Source of the DNA: Methylobacterium adhaesivum
Lineage (GTDB): Bacteria > Pseudomonadota > Alphaproteobacteria > Rhizobiales > Beijerinckiaceae
Direction: 5' to 3'
Length of the DNA stretch: 64,000 nt
NCBI RefSeq assembly: GCF_022179065.1
Contig: NZ_BPQD01000003.1
Coordinates: forward strand, 124,001 to 188,000
The first letter of the stretch is position 1, and every line of letters starts with the position of its first letter. This document shows, one piece after another, positions 1 to 8,281 of the stretch. Below the pieces are notes generated by a model. It was given only the letters and a program-made list of their open reading frames with translations, made no database searches and was not told the DNA's origin. A program made the translations under genes and the position numbers.

Positions 1-557
1 ACCGGCGCGTTCGAGCCCGGTGCGAGCGTGGCGCGCCGTGAAGGTTCGACGGTGGGTCGCGAGCCGGGGTGGCGGGGAGAGGTCCCTGAAGCAGCCGTGA
101 GCGTGATCCGAATTCCACTGATAGGATCTAATATAACCATGACGTAGCTCCTTAATCCATGCGGCCGCGGAGTGATCGTATGGCCAAGGTCAAGTGTCTG
201 GTTCCGTATTCGTTCCATAAATCATGGGTTGATAGCGTGGTAGATTCTTGGAACGATTTTATAATTACGACAGCAATCGTTTATCGTTGCTAAATTTTAT
301 TTGCGTCCGTAGATTAAGAGAATCGCTGGCCCCTCGTCCAAAGCGTTGGCGCCCGAGAGTTCGATGTGCTCCCGCCTGTTCCGGAGCGAAGAGGCTCTCG
401 GTGTACCCCATCCCCGTTCTTCGCGATGTGCCGGCTCTCCTCGATGGGATCGGCGGTGGGCTCGAGAAGCCGTCTCGACCCGGGCCGACGGAGATCGTCG
501 GACACGTCCCGTCCGCGAGGATGCGCGTCCGGCCCCTACGCCCAATACCCAAGGTTC
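1..557. other. gene-poor left edge
   Basis: I see no convincing coding region on either strand. Bases about 100-330 are clearly AT-richer than the rest of the window and include two short AT runs near 130 and 260. This is the sort of composition expected of a promoter region for the secreted protein that begins at 558. No clear -35/-10 pair, operator palindrome or RNA could be recognised. The open frames that cross this stretch are antisense shadows of the downstream histidine kinase or lack a start with a ribosome binding site. Confidence 0.5.
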
Positions 558-1292
558 ATGATGAACTCCCCGACCCGTATTCTTCTCGCCGCGCTTCTCG
601 GACTGGCCGTGGCCACGCCCGCCCTGGCGGAGTGCCAGATCGCCGACGCGAAGCTGGAGGAAGCCATCCTGCAGAAACCCGACCTGCGTGGGCCGTCCAA
701 TCGCCAGGCCGTGAAGGACCTTCGCAATCTTCGCGACGCTGCCTTCACGCTCTGGTCCTATGGACGACACGCCGATTGCGAGCGCCTCATGGCCAACATC
801 CGTGAGCTCATCGCCGGCCCGAACATGACGAGCCTCGGCGACAACGACGAGGATGCAGCGGAGCAGCAGATGGCCGCCACCGATCCGAAGGTTCAGCGGG
901 GCGCCATTCAGGGTCGTCGGAACGAGAAGGATGCAAAGCCCCTGATCAGCGTCGATGCCCTCGCGTCCGGGTTGCGGACGGACCAGATCATCGGTGCGGA
1001 GGTTCGCAGTTCCGACGACAAGATCGTCGGCGAGGTGAGGAACATCGTTTTCGGGACGAAAGACGGCCGGGATTACGCCATCGTCGCTTCGGGTGGATTC
1101 TTCACCCCGGGCAAGGACAGCATCGTGGTTCCGATCCGGTCCCTCAAGGTGTCCCAGGAGCGCGACAGCTTCTTCCTTCCCATGACCCAGGCGGTGGTCA
1201 AGACCGTTCCGCTGATGCCGGACCAGACCTACGACTGGCTTTCGGACGTCGCTTGGAAGAGTCGGAACGACGCCCTGTTCGGCCGGCCATAG
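558..1292 (+). CDS. secreted PRC-barrel domain protein
   Basis: A 244-residue protein with a Sec signal peptide (hydrophobic core around residues 7-20, probable cleavage after PALA, about residue 24). A charged helical middle region follows, then a PRC-barrel domain at roughly residues 128-205, with the typical phrase IIGAEVRSSDDKIVGEV. PRC-barrels are small beta-barrels found in photosynthetic reaction centre subunit H, RimM and many exported alphaproteobacterial proteins, where they often act as stability or interaction modules. Two adjacent ATG codons (558, 561) are possible starts. Longer frames upstream do not give a signal peptide, so I start here. The next gene, a sensor kinase, begins 36 bases downstream and may be co-transcribed. 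The precise role is unknown. A second exported PRC-barrel protein lies at 36549-37202. Confidence 0.8.
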   Translation: MMNSPTRILLAALLGLAVATPALAECQIADAKLEEAILQKPDLRGPSNRQAVKDLRNLRDAAFTLWSYGRHADCERLMANIRELIAGPNMTSLGDNDEDAAEQQMAATDPKVQRGAIQGRRNEKDAKPLISVDALASGLRTDQIIGAEVRSSDDKIVGEVRNIVFGTKDGRDYAIVASGGFFTPGKDSIVVPIRSLKVSQERDSFFLPMTQAVVKTVPLMPDQTYDWLSDVAWKSRNDALFGRP

Positions 1293-1328
1293 CAGCGTGG
1301 GCGATGGCGAGCCGGGGAGGGATTCAGT

Positions 1329-2576
1329 TTGAGCGACCATGACGGGTCCTTGCCATCGGCGGATGACCGAGCGGCTGCCCTCCAGGCAGCGGGTGCCCTT
1401 GAGGCGGAGAACGGGCGCCTGCGACGCGCCCTCGACGAGGCCGTGCAGCGCCTGGCCGAGGGAAGGCCTGCGGTCAGGCGCGACTATGAACGCGAAATCG
1501 CGGAAGGTCGGGCGGCCCTGGCCCATACCGAGGGCCGGGTCGCCGAACTGGAACGGACCCTCGCCGATCTCACCGCCCGCTACGCCACTCTGGCCGTGAG
1601 CGAAGCCCGGTATCGCCTCGCCGTCGAGAGCGCCAAGGACTACGCGATCTTCACCCTCGATCTCGCCGGGCGCATCACCGGGTGGAACACCGGCGCGGAG
1701 AATCTGCTCGGATGGTCCGAGGACGAAGCCCTCGGGAGCCCGGTGAATCTCATCTTCAGTCCCGAGGACAACGCCGAGGCCATCGCCGAGGAGGAGATGC
1801 GTCTGGCGGTCACGGAAGGCCGGGCCGACGACAATCGTTGGCACCTGCGCAAGGATGGCAGCCGGTTCTGGGCCAACGGGCTCATGATGCCGATGCGCGA
1901 CGATGCGGGCGGGCTGACGGGCTTCCTCAAGATCCTGCGGGATCTCACCGAGGCGCAACTCGCCAGCGAGCACCAGCAGATCCTCATCCACGAGCTCAAT
2001 CACCGTGTGAAGAACACGCTTGCGACCGTGCAGGCGTTCACGACCCAGTCGCTTCGCTCCGCGGCATCCTTGGCGGACGCGCGCGAGGCGATCACTGGGC
2101 GGCTCATTGCCCTTGCCAAGGCGCATGATGTCTTGACCTCCGAGAACTGGGAGGGAGCGGACCTCGACCGGCTGGTGGACGATGCCTTGCGCCTCCATAA
2201 CGTCGTTCGGACCTGCTGCCGCTGGCAGGGTGACCGCGTGCGGGTGGTCCCCCGCACGGCCCTCGCCCTGTCCATGATGCTGCACGAGCTTGCCGCGAAC
2301 GCTTCCGTGCACGGCGCCCTGTCGAATGAGACCGGCACCGTCACGGTGTCGTGGATCGTCGTGGAAGCCGCAGGCTTGTCCGGCGCCGAGCGATCACGCC
2401 TCAACCTGCGCTGGCAGGAGCAAGGTGGCCCCCCGGTGACACGACCGACCCATCGGGGATTCGGCCGCCGGATGATGGAGCGGAGTCTCGCCAACGAACT
2501 CGGGGGCGAGGTGCGAATCCACTACGATCCGGCCGGCGTCGTCTGCACCGTGGACATTCCCCTCGAGGCGGCCTGA
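1329..2576 (+). CDS. PAS domain HWE-family sensor histidine kinase
   Basis: A 415-residue soluble kinase. Residues 15-90 are a likely coiled coil. Residues 96-215 are a PAS sensor domain (NTGAENLLGWSEDEALG, then the PAC-like segment FLKILRDLTE). The H-box HELNHRVKNTLA at 221-232 gives His225 as the expected phospho-acceptor. The N-box is at 319-331 (HELAANASVHGAL), and the WxE signature (WQE, 362-364) that defines HWE kinases is present, followed by the G-rich ATP lid. HWE kinases are abundant in Rhizobiales and often work in light, redox or general-stress signalling. No transmembrane segment or response-regulator partner is adjacent, so the input and output are unknown. The start is TTG at 1329, supported by a GGGGAGGG ribosome binding site just upstream; no better ATG exists in frame. 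Confidence 0.88.
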   Translation: MSDHDGSLPSADDRAAALQAAGALEAENGRLRRALDEAVQRLAEGRPAVRRDYEREIAEGRAALAHTEGRVAELERTLADLTARYATLAVSEARYRLAVESAKDYAIFTLDLAGRITGWNTGAENLLGWSEDEALGSPVNLIFSPEDNAEAIAEEEMRLAVTEGRADDNRWHLRKDGSRFWANGLMMPMRDDAGGLTGFLKILRDLTEAQLASEHQQILIHELNHRVKNTLATVQAFTTQSLRSAASLADAREAITGRLIALAKAHDVLTSENWEGADLDRLVDDALRLHNVVRTCCRWQGDRVRVVPRTALALSMMLHELAANASVHGALSNETGTVTVSWIVVEAAGLSGAERSRLNLRWQEQGGPPVTRPTHRGFGRRMMERSLANELGGEVRIHYDPAGVVCTVDIPLEAA

Positions 2577-2659
2577 GCACGCGACTCGGATCCGTCCACC
2601 GCCTGCGGAAAAGTTACCGACTTCCTCCACGTGGAGCGGGCTTGGTCATGCAAGAGGAA

Positions 2660-2736
2660 TGGCGACCCCGGTTGGGCTCGAACCAACGACCTGCCGCTTA
2701 GAAGGCGGCTGCTCTATCCAGCTGAGCTACGGAGTC
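2660..2736 (-). tRNA. tRNA-Arg (anticodon TCT)
   Basis: Read on the minus strand, a full cloverleaf can be drawn. The 7-bp acceptor stem GACTCCG/CGGGGTC has one T-G wobble. The D-arm carries the AGCTCAGC..AGAGC pattern. The anticodon stem GCCGC/GCGGC encloses loop CTTCTAA, giving anticodon TCT. The T-arm contains GGTTCGAGCC. The CCA end is encoded. This tRNA reads AGA/AGG arginine codons, which are rare in this high-GC genome. Confidence 0.96.
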
Positions 2737-2897
2737 AGGAGGGCCATGCCCCGTAAAAGCCACGGGAGCGGCGCCGGGTCAACCGACCGATGTGGTCCTG
2801 GGGCCGGGACGACGAGGCCGCGCGTCCGGGCGGCACGGTCTTCTGGTTGGGGCGGACGCCGGACCGGGGGCGATGCACCCCGCATTGCCGTCGCCGC

Positions 2898-3602
2898 TCA
2901 GACGGCCTTGCCGACGAGATGGCCGATGCCGGCCGTGACGGCCATCGCGAGGGCACCCCAGAATGCGACGCGCGCCGTCGCGCGGGGGACGGGAGCGCCG
3001 CCGACCTTCGCGCCCAGCGCTCCCAGGACCGCGAGAAAGACCAGGGACGCGGCGGAGACGAGGACGATCACCAAGTTCGCGGGCGAGACCGCAGCCACGA
3101 GGAGGGGCATCGCCGCACCGGCCGAGAAGGTTCCCGCCGAGGTCAGGGCGGCCTGGATCGGGCGGGCCGTGGTGAAGTCCGAGATGCCGAGTTCGTCGCG
3201 GGCATGGGCGCCCAGCGCATCCTGGGCCATCAGTTGTTCGGCCACTTTCAGGGCGAGGGCGTGATCGAGGCCGCGCCGGACATAGATTTCGGCGAGCTCC
3301 GCGCGTTCGGCCGCCGGGTCCTGTTCGAGTTCGCGGCGCTCGCGGGCGAGGTCGGCCCGCTCGGTGTCGGACTGGGAACTGACCGAGACGTATTCGCCGG
3401 CCGCCATCGACATCGCCCCGGCGACGAGCCCGGCCGTGCCGGCCACGAGGACCTCGCCGGCGGCGACCGAGGAGGCCGCGACGCCCACGATGAGGCTCGC
3501 CGTGGAGACGAGCCCGTCATTGGCGCCGAGCACGGCGGCGCGGAGCCAGCCGATCCGGTCGATGAGATGGCTCTCGGCATGGGCGTGTCGCATGGCGGTC
3601 AC
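2898..3602 (-). CDS. VIT1/CCC1 family membrane transporter
   Basis: A 234-residue protein of the VIT1/CCC1 family (vacuolar iron transporter fold), which exports Fe2+ or Mn2+ from the cytosol in characterised relatives. The family hallmark GANDGLVSTASLIVGVA is near residues 26-42 in the first membrane helix. It is followed by a second helix (AGLVAGAMSMAAGEYVSVSSQ), a charged cytosolic helical hairpin (ERADLARERRELEQ), and three C-terminal hydrophobic segments. Length is normal for the bacterial family. An alternative start is the Met at residue 4 (3593). It stands alone, convergent with nothing obvious; tRNA-Arg lies downstream on the same strand. Metal specificity cannot be told from sequence alone. 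Confidence 0.88.
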   Translation of the reverse strand: MTAMRHAHAESHLIDRIGWLRAAVLGANDGLVSTASLIVGVAASSVAAGEVLVAGTAGLVAGAMSMAAGEYVSVSSQSDTERADLARERRELEQDPAAERAELAEIYVRRGLDHALALKVAEQLMAQDALGAHARDELGISDFTTARPIQAALTSAGTFSAGAAMPLLVAAVSPANLVIVLVSAASLVFLAVLGALGAKVGGAPVPRATARVAFWGALAMAVTAGIGHLVGKAV

Positions 3603-3731
3603 GATCGCTCGGTCGGGGCGGCAGGCGGGCGTTCGGCAGGATACGACGCTGGATCATCCAAGGCGATGATCGCGGCGTCTGCGAACCTCTACAAATAGCG
3701 TCGCGTCCGCCCGGACGCGGCCCGGCACTCA

Positions 3732-4526
3732 CGCGGCAAGGCGCTGGTGCCCCTGTCGCCCGTCGCCTCGGTGGCTGTGGCGACGGGCCCGGCCCAGATC
3801 AGCCGCGAGCGCCTCCAGCGCAGGATCTCGGTCCAGGCCAACGTGCGCGGCCGCGACGTGCGGAGTTTCGTGCGCGACGCGCAAGCGGCGGTCAAAGCCC
3901 AGGTCGGCCTGCCGCCGCGCTATGCTTTGCAATGGAGCGGCCAGTTCCAAAACCTGCAGGAGGCGACGGCTCGGCTCTCCGTGGTCGTGCCGGCCGCGAT
4001 GGCGGTGATCCTGGTGCTGCTCGTGGTGATGTTCGACGACGTCCGCCTCGCTGGCCTGATGGTCCTCAACGTGCCCGTGGCGGCGACCGGCGGGATCGGC
4101 GCCCTCTACCTGCGCGACCTGCCGTTCTCGATCTCGGCGGCCATCGGCTTCATCGCGACCTTCGGCATCGCCATCCTGAACGGCGTGGTGCTGACGAGCT
4201 ACAGCCGCGATCTGGAGTGGATCGGCCTCGACCCGCGCAAGGCGGCGATCCGCGCGGCCGAGATGCGCCTGCGGCCGGTGCTGACGACCGCCCTTGTGGC
4301 GACCCTCGGCTTCCTGTCGATGGCGCTCTCGACGAGCGTCGGCGCCGAGGTGCAGCGTCCCTTGGCCACGGTTGTCATCGGTGGCCTCGTCACCGCGACG
4401 CTTCTCACGCTGGTTGTCCTGTCTGCCGTCTATCCCTACCGCGCGCATCTCCTCCTGCCCCGGCGCGCGGCGTCGATGCCCATCTTGTCCGATCGCTCCG
4501 ACGGCCGGGCGCGTGCCGAAGGCTAG
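3732..4526 (+). pseudogene. C-terminal remnant of a heavy-metal RND efflux permease (CzcA/CusA type)
   Basis: About 260 codons resemble only the last quarter of a CzcA/CusA-type RND pump, a family of roughly 1,000-1,050 residues. Recognisable pieces are the periplasmic phrase VPLSPVASVAVATGPAQISR, the segment ISVQANVRGRDV, and the last transmembrane bundle (LSVVVPAAMAVILVLLVVM, NGVVLTSYSRD, RLRPVLTTALVATLGFLSMA). Homology begins abruptly near 3732; the N-terminal pump body and the partner membrane-fusion and outer-membrane genes are absent. GTG at 3747 is the first start-like codon but lies inside the homologous region. I therefore read it as a deletion remnant, not a functional transporter. 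The frame itself is intact to its stop, which suggests a recent truncation. Confidence 0.8.
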
Positions 4527-4989
4527 GAGCGCGGGCCAGCGGACCGCCCGTGGCGTCGGTAGCACGCCAACCGGCCCTGTCACGGTCGAAGGTCGATGTG
4601 TTTCCGGGACGATGCCGCCGCCGCGCAGTGCTGGCGATTGCGGACCCGTCGCGGCTTGGCCGGCAAACCGAGACGCCTGGTCCTTTGTTCGAGACTGTCC
4701 GTCACTGCCTATAAGTCAGTGTTTCGACGGATTGTCTTCCGAAGCAATGCATCTTCATCGTTTATGCCTCGCAAGCGTGTGCAGGTTTGTCACGTTGTGA
4801 AACATCCTTGATGGTGGTGGGTGGGGCTTTCCTAAAACAAAGAGTGTAGCGATAGCCTGGTGTCGTACACGAGCTGCGCCTCATAGCCTGAGGCGCTGTC
4901 GCCGTGAGACCGACACCGGTGGCCCGATCCGACGGGGAACCGGGGGCGGGACGGCGCGAGCGGCCTTTGGCGAGTTCTGGACCACTGGA
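4527..4989. other. intergenic region without a recognisable gene
   Basis: 463 bases between the RND remnant and the HD-GYP gene. It has a somewhat AT-richer patch at about 4690-4860. I found no tRNA, no clear terminator with a T-run, and no ORF with coding-like composition. The downstream half presumably contains the promoter of the HD-GYP gene. Confidence 0.5.
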
Positions 4990-6042
4990 ATGAATGACGG
5001 CGCGATTATCCTCCTGACCGATCGCCCCGATCAAAGCCGGGCTCTCGAAGCGGTCCTCAAGACGGTGGGTCATTGCGAGGTCGTGTTCGACGATCGGAAT
5101 TTCGCCAACAGTGCCAAGCCCATCGCGATCGTGTCCGATCTCACCCTCACCCGGTACGAATCCTCTCGGCGGCTGCGTGCCCTGGTGTCCCTGGACCGCA
5201 AGAAACGGATCCCGGTGATCTGCCTCATGCGTTCGACCTCGGACGGAGCGCTACGGCAGGCGCGCGACCTCGGTGCCACGGTCTGCCTTCCGGCCTTTAC
5301 GGCACCGAACCTCATCGCCCAGGTGATCCGCGACCAGGTCGGCGCGCATGACGAGGACGGGGACAGCGTCTGCGCCGAAGGTGTCGCGCGGGCCACGGAA
5401 GTGCTCACCAACCTGTTCGACGGGGCGCGGGAGGGGAGTGTCGCCCTCGGGGTCCTCGAGGCGGGTCTAATCCCGATCCTGGCGGCCGTCCGCGAAGGCG
5501 GCCTGACGCGGTGGCTCGACACCGTCTGGACACACGACGACGCAACCTACCAGCACTGCCTCCTCGTGGCCGGCGTCGCCGCGCAATTCGTCACCTTCCT
5601 GAACTTCCGCGAGGAGGATCGGCGGCATTTCGTGCGGGCGGCCCTGCTGCACGACCTCGGAAAGGCCCGCATCCCCCAGGCGATCCTGAACAAGCCCGGC
5701 CGCCTCGACGCCGACGAGATCGCGATCATCCGCACCCATCCGGTGATCGGTTACGACATCCTGCGCGGCAGCGGCTGCGATAGCCTGACGCTCGGTGCCG
5801 TGCGCCATCACCACGAAATGCTCGATGGGTCCGGCTATCCCGACGGCCTCGCCGGAAGCGCGATCAGCGACACCGTGCGGGTGCTGACGATCTGCGACAT
5901 CTACGCGGCCCTCACCGAGCGTCGCGCCTACAGGGACCCGATGCCCGCTCGTGATGCCCTCGCCGTGCTCGATAGCATGGGCACGAAGCTCGAAGGCCGT
6001 CTGGTGCAGTACTTCGGCAGGGCCATGATGGCGGTGCGATAG
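4990..6042 (+). CDS. HD-GYP domain phosphodiesterase with receiver-like N-terminus
   Basis: A 350-residue protein. Residues about 5-118 have the hydrophobic pattern of a response-regulator receiver fold. The acidic pair is not obvious, although SD at 49-50 could be the phospho-acceptor site, so it may be a degenerate receiver. Residues about 175-340 form an HD-GYP domain: HDLGK at 221-225, His250 in THPVIGYDIL, HHHEMLDGSGYPDGL at 273-287 and DIYAALTERRAYRD at 303-316. HD-GYP enzymes hydrolyse the second messenger cyclic-di-GMP to pGpG or GMP, and the metal ligands and the GYP triad are all present. The product is predicted to be cytosolic. The ATG start is preceded by TGGACCACTGGA, a weak ribosome site. 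It is monocistronic; the next gene is convergent. Confidence 0.88.
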   Translation: MNDGAIILLTDRPDQSRALEAVLKTVGHCEVVFDDRNFANSAKPIAIVSDLTLTRYESSRRLRALVSLDRKKRIPVICLMRSTSDGALRQARDLGATVCLPAFTAPNLIAQVIRDQVGAHDEDGDSVCAEGVARATEVLTNLFDGAREGSVALGVLEAGLIPILAAVREGGLTRWLDTVWTHDDATYQHCLLVAGVAAQFVTFLNFREEDRRHFVRAALLHDLGKARIPQAILNKPGRLDADEIAIIRTHPVIGYDILRGSGCDSLTLGAVRHHHEMLDGSGYPDGLAGSAISDTVRVLTICDIYAALTERRAYRDPMPARDALAVLDSMGTKLEGRLVQYFGRAMMAVR

Positions 6043-6075
6043 CCTTCGCCTCGCACCGCGGCATCCTCGTCGCGC

Positions 6076-6666
6076 TCAGACCTCGAAGTTGAGCAGGAGC
6101 GCGCTGGCGACCCGGCCGCTGCCGCTGGCGCCGGCCGCGGTGTAGGAGCCGCCCTGGCTCTGCAAGGACTGCAGCTGCTTGATGAACGTCGCCAGGAGCT
6201 CGCTCGCGCTCGTCCCGTCCGTGCTCGACGTCGTCGCATCGGCGACCTGAGTGGAGCTGTCGTCGGAGGTGCTGTCGCTCGATGCCGAGGGGGGCGGTCC
6301 GCCGGCCGGCGGGGGGCCGGGGGGCGGTCCGCCGGCGCCGCTCAGTCCGGCTTGGCCATCCTGGCCGCCACGGCTGAACAGGCTCTTCAGGGTCGTGGCC
6401 TGCTCGTCCGTGAGGGTGCCGTCCGAGACCGCTTTGCTGATGAGGTCGTCGATGCGGCTCTTCATCTGCGACGGGTCGAGCCGTGCCGAAGTGGAGGAGC
6501 TCGTGCTGCTCGAAAGGCTCGCGTCGATGGTGTCGATGGCCGAATCGAGGGCGGTCTTGTCGGTCGCGCTGATCTGGCCTGTCTCGGCCCTGGACGAGAC
6601 GGCGTTGTGAAGGCGCTGCTTGGGCGACGTGAACGACGCGGCGGTCGTCGTGTCGAAGGTAGACAT
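6076..6666 (-). CDS. Ser/Thr-rich protein of unknown function
   Basis: A 196-residue protein that I do not recognise. It has no signal peptide. The N-terminal half is helical with repeated acidic motifs (SATDKTALDSAIDTID; DGTLTDEQATTLKSLF) that weakly resemble EF-hand-like or EF-hand-derived loops. This is followed by a Gly/Pro linker (GGPPPGPPPAGGPPP), a Ser/Thr/Asp-rich stretch and a helical tail (ATFIKQLQSLQS). A similar pattern is seen in many small alphaproteobacterial proteins of unknown role. The ATG at 6666 is preferred; an upstream in-frame start at 6699 would run through the inverted repeat at 6683-6699. That repeat is shared with the DUF6502 promoter, which hints at common control. 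It is convergent with the HD-GYP gene. Confidence 0.65.
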   Translation of the reverse strand: MSTFDTTTAASFTSPKQRLHNAVSSRAETGQISATDKTALDSAIDTIDASLSSSTSSSTSARLDPSQMKSRIDDLISKAVSDGTLTDEQATTLKSLFSRGGQDGQAGLSGAGGPPPGPPPAGGPPPSASSDSTSDDSSTQVADATTSSTDGTSASELLATFIKQLQSLQSQGGSYTAAGASGSGRVASALLLNFEV

Positions 6667-6682
6667 AGGCTGCTCCGTCAGA

Positions 6683-6699
6683 GTGGGAGTATTTCCCAC
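6683..6699. promoter_or_regulatory. perfect inverted repeat GTGGGA-N5-TCCCAC (copy 1)
   Basis: A 6+5+6 palindrome lying 17-33 bases before the ATG of the minus-strand Ser/Thr-rich gene. The same arms with the same 5-base spacer recur at 8242-8258 before the DUF6502 gene. Position and symmetry fit an operator for a dimeric DNA-binding protein. The regulator is not known. Confidence 0.5.
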
Positions 6700-6861
6700 G
6701 AGATGGATTTAGCGCCAGGAGGGTTAAGAAGTCGTGAGCGCGCGGCGGTTTGGCGGTGGCGAAACTCCCGGAGCGGCGGGCTCGGTGGACCGATGCAGCG
6801 AAGGGGGCGGAGCAAGGCCATAATGGGGCGGTGACGCGGGCGCTGAAGCCTTTGCACAGGC

Positions 6862-6890
6862 ATCGCGCCCGGCGGGAAGCCGGGCGCGAT
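6862..6890 (-). terminator. hairpin after the porin gene
   Basis: A perfect 12-bp stem (ATCGCGCCCGGC / GCCGGGCGCGAT) with a 5-base loop, starting 28 bases beyond the stop of the minus-strand beta-barrel gene. No T-run follows it on the minus strand, so it may act as a 3' RNA-protecting hairpin or a weak terminator. Confidence 0.6.
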
Positions 6891-6918
6891 GCTGCAGCGG
6901 TCATGCCACCTGGGTTGG

Positions 6919-7674
6919 TCAGAACCGGTAGTTCAGGCCCGCCCGTACAACGGCGAAGCCCGTGTTGCCGGACCCGATCCCATAATAGGCCGGAACCGTG
7001 GCGTCGTAGGTGGTCAATGTGCTGCCACCCTTGTTCAGCTTGACGTACAGGCCTTCGATCTTGGCCGAGAGCTTCTCGGTGAAGGCATATTCGAGGCCGC
7101 CGCCCACGGTGTAGCCCGTGCGGCTGGTGCTCGGCAGTGTGTAGAGATACGACCCGGCATAGGACGAGGTCGAGCCTCCGCCATAGGCGAAGCCGCCGGT
7201 GCCGTAGACGAGCACCCGGTCGAAGGCATAGCCGACGCGCCCGCGAACGGTCCCATAGTAATCGAGACTTGGGCTGACGTTGTAGTACGGCGTGGTGCCG
7301 AGATAGGCCGCATTCGCCCTGGCCTCGGCCAGGCCCTGGATGTCGGTCTCGACGCCGAGGACCAAGCCGGACCCGGGTGTCAGCTGGTAGTTGTAGCCGA
7401 TCTGACCGCCGCCCGCGAAGCCACCGCCCTGCGCTCCGCCGGTGACGGTACCGTAGGTGGCATCCGTGAAGGTTCGCCTGCCCTCACCGAAGGCGTATCC
7501 GGCATTCACGCCGAGGTAGAATCCGGTCCAGGTGAAGGCCGGCGGAATCGGGAGCGGCGGGGGCACCTGCCGGCGCGGCAGGTCGGCCGCCTGCGCCGCC
7601 TGGAGTGCCGATCCGGCAAGGAGAAGGACGGTGAACTTGGCCCGCAGGCGGGCGAAGGACGACGTTTGAAACAT
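6919..7674 (-). CDS. Omp25/31-type outer-membrane beta-barrel protein
   Basis: A 251-residue outer-membrane protein. The N-terminal signal peptide (cationic start, hydrophobic core FTVLLLAGSAL) is probably cleaved after QAAQA, before ADLP. The mature part begins with a Pro-rich linker and the family phrase FTWTGFYLGVNAGYAFG. Alternating beta-strands rich in Gly/Tyr follow, ending in the strand VVRAGLNYRF with the C-terminal Phe needed for insertion by the BAM complex. Length and layout match the Omp25/31 or RopB-like group of Rhizobiales, an 8-strand barrel that contributes to envelope integrity. It is monocistronic, with a hairpin at 6862-6890 behind it. Confidence 0.88.
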   Translation of the reverse strand: MFQTSSFARLRAKFTVLLLAGSALQAAQAADLPRRQVPPPLPIPPAFTWTGFYLGVNAGYAFGEGRRTFTDATYGTVTGGAQGGGFAGGGQIGYNYQLTPGSGLVLGVETDIQGLAEARANAAYLGTTPYYNVSPSLDYYGTVRGRVGYAFDRVLVYGTGGFAYGGGSTSSYAGSYLYTLPSTSRTGYTVGGGLEYAFTEKLSAKIEGLYVKLNKGGSTLTTYDATVPAYYGIGSGNTGFAVVRAGLNYRF

Positions 7675-7737
7675 CGGATCTCTCTGATGGAGGTGGGTTT
7701 GGGGGGCGATCGTGTCGGATCCGTTCGGGATGCCTGA

Positions 7738-7875
7738 TCAGACGGCCAGGAAGAGCAGGCCGACGATGACGATGGCCAGGAAGGCGCAGAACGCCAGGTC
7801 GGTCCCGCGGGGAGGGAAGGTGCCGGGCATGGGGAGGAAGTCCGATGCCGGTGTGTGGACGGGAGACGCGAACAT
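7738..7875 (-). CDS. small single-span membrane protein
   Basis: A predicted 45-residue peptide. The ATG at 7875 lies 5 bases after the stop of the preceding small gene. It has a short polar N-terminus and a C-terminal hydrophobic helix (LAFCAFLAIVIVGLLFLAV, residues 27-45) long enough to cross the membrane. The longer open frame upstream to 8169 is rich in Pro/Arg and looks like a shadow of the overlapping gene, so I use the short form. No family is recognised. Tail-like location of the helix would give a C-tail anchored topology. Confidence 0.4.
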   Translation of the reverse strand: MFASPVHTPASDFLPMPGTFPPRGTDLAFCAFLAIVIVGLLFLAV

Positions 7876-7880
7876 GGGCG

Positions 7881-8141
7881 TCACGGCAGGCGAACCGCCG
7901 CCACCCTCAGAGGGGACGGTTTCGGGGTGGCGGCGATCTGCGCCGCTCCGGGCATGGGCCGATGCTGGGGAACATCCGTGATCCGGGCGCCGAGGGCGGG
8001 CAGGGCGAGGGCGACCGCCACGAGGAGGCCGCGAAGGAAGGGCTGGCTCGAAGGAAATCCGTCGAGGCGGCGAGGCCGAGGGCCGTCGAGGCGCAGGGGC
8101 GCCAGGGGTTGATAATCGACTGACGGCCTCAGCGGGGTCAT
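7881..8141 (-). CDS. small protein with one hydrophobic segment, unknown
   Basis: An 86-residue protein with a Pro/Arg-rich N-terminus, one hydrophobic segment (FLRGLLVAVALALPALGARI, about residues 36-55) and a polar Pro-rich tail. The ATG at 8141 is chosen because ACGGAGTTT, a ribosome binding site with good spacing, precedes it; the in-frame start at 8204 lacks one. It is transcribed divergently from the DUF6502 gene, and the shared 140-base gap contains the inverted repeat at 8242-8258 and two further half-sites (8153-8158, 8194-8199). No homologous family comes to mind. Confidence 0.45.
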   Translation of the reverse strand: MTPLRPSVDYQPLAPLRLDGPRPRRLDGFPSSQPFLRGLLVAVALALPALGARITDVPQHRPMPGAAQIAATPKPSPLRVAAVRLP

Positions 8142-8241
8142 GACGAAACTCCGTGGGAAAATTAACCACGCAGTTTCAGTACGTGTGTAAAAATCCCACG
8201 TCAAACGAAAATCGTGTGTCGAGGGTGCTCCTGCACACTAT

Positions 8242-8258
8242 GTGGGATTGTCTCCCAC
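8242..8258. promoter_or_regulatory. perfect inverted repeat GTGGGA-N5-TCCCAC (copy 2)
   Basis: Same arms and spacer length as at 6683-6699, extendable by one more T/A pair on each side (8241-8259). It sits 24-40 bases before the ATG of the DUF6502 gene. Half-sites TCCCAC (8194-8199) and GTGGGA (8153-8158) lie in the same divergent promoter region. It is a good candidate operator. Confidence 0.55.
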
Positions 8259-8281
8259 ACCTCGCGCTCTAAGGTGATGGC

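Noticed and set aside
250-281. GGAAC ... CGTT pair resembling a general-stress (EcfG) promoter
   Set aside because: The spacer is 23 bases, not the 16-17 required.
297-2312. Very long minus-strand open frame of 671 codons
   Set aside because: It is antisense to the PRC-barrel and histidine-kinase genes, has high Arg/Gly/His content without motifs, and is a codon-bias shadow.
4936-4962. GGAAC before the HD-GYP gene as a stress promoter
   Set aside because: No CGTT at the needed spacing.
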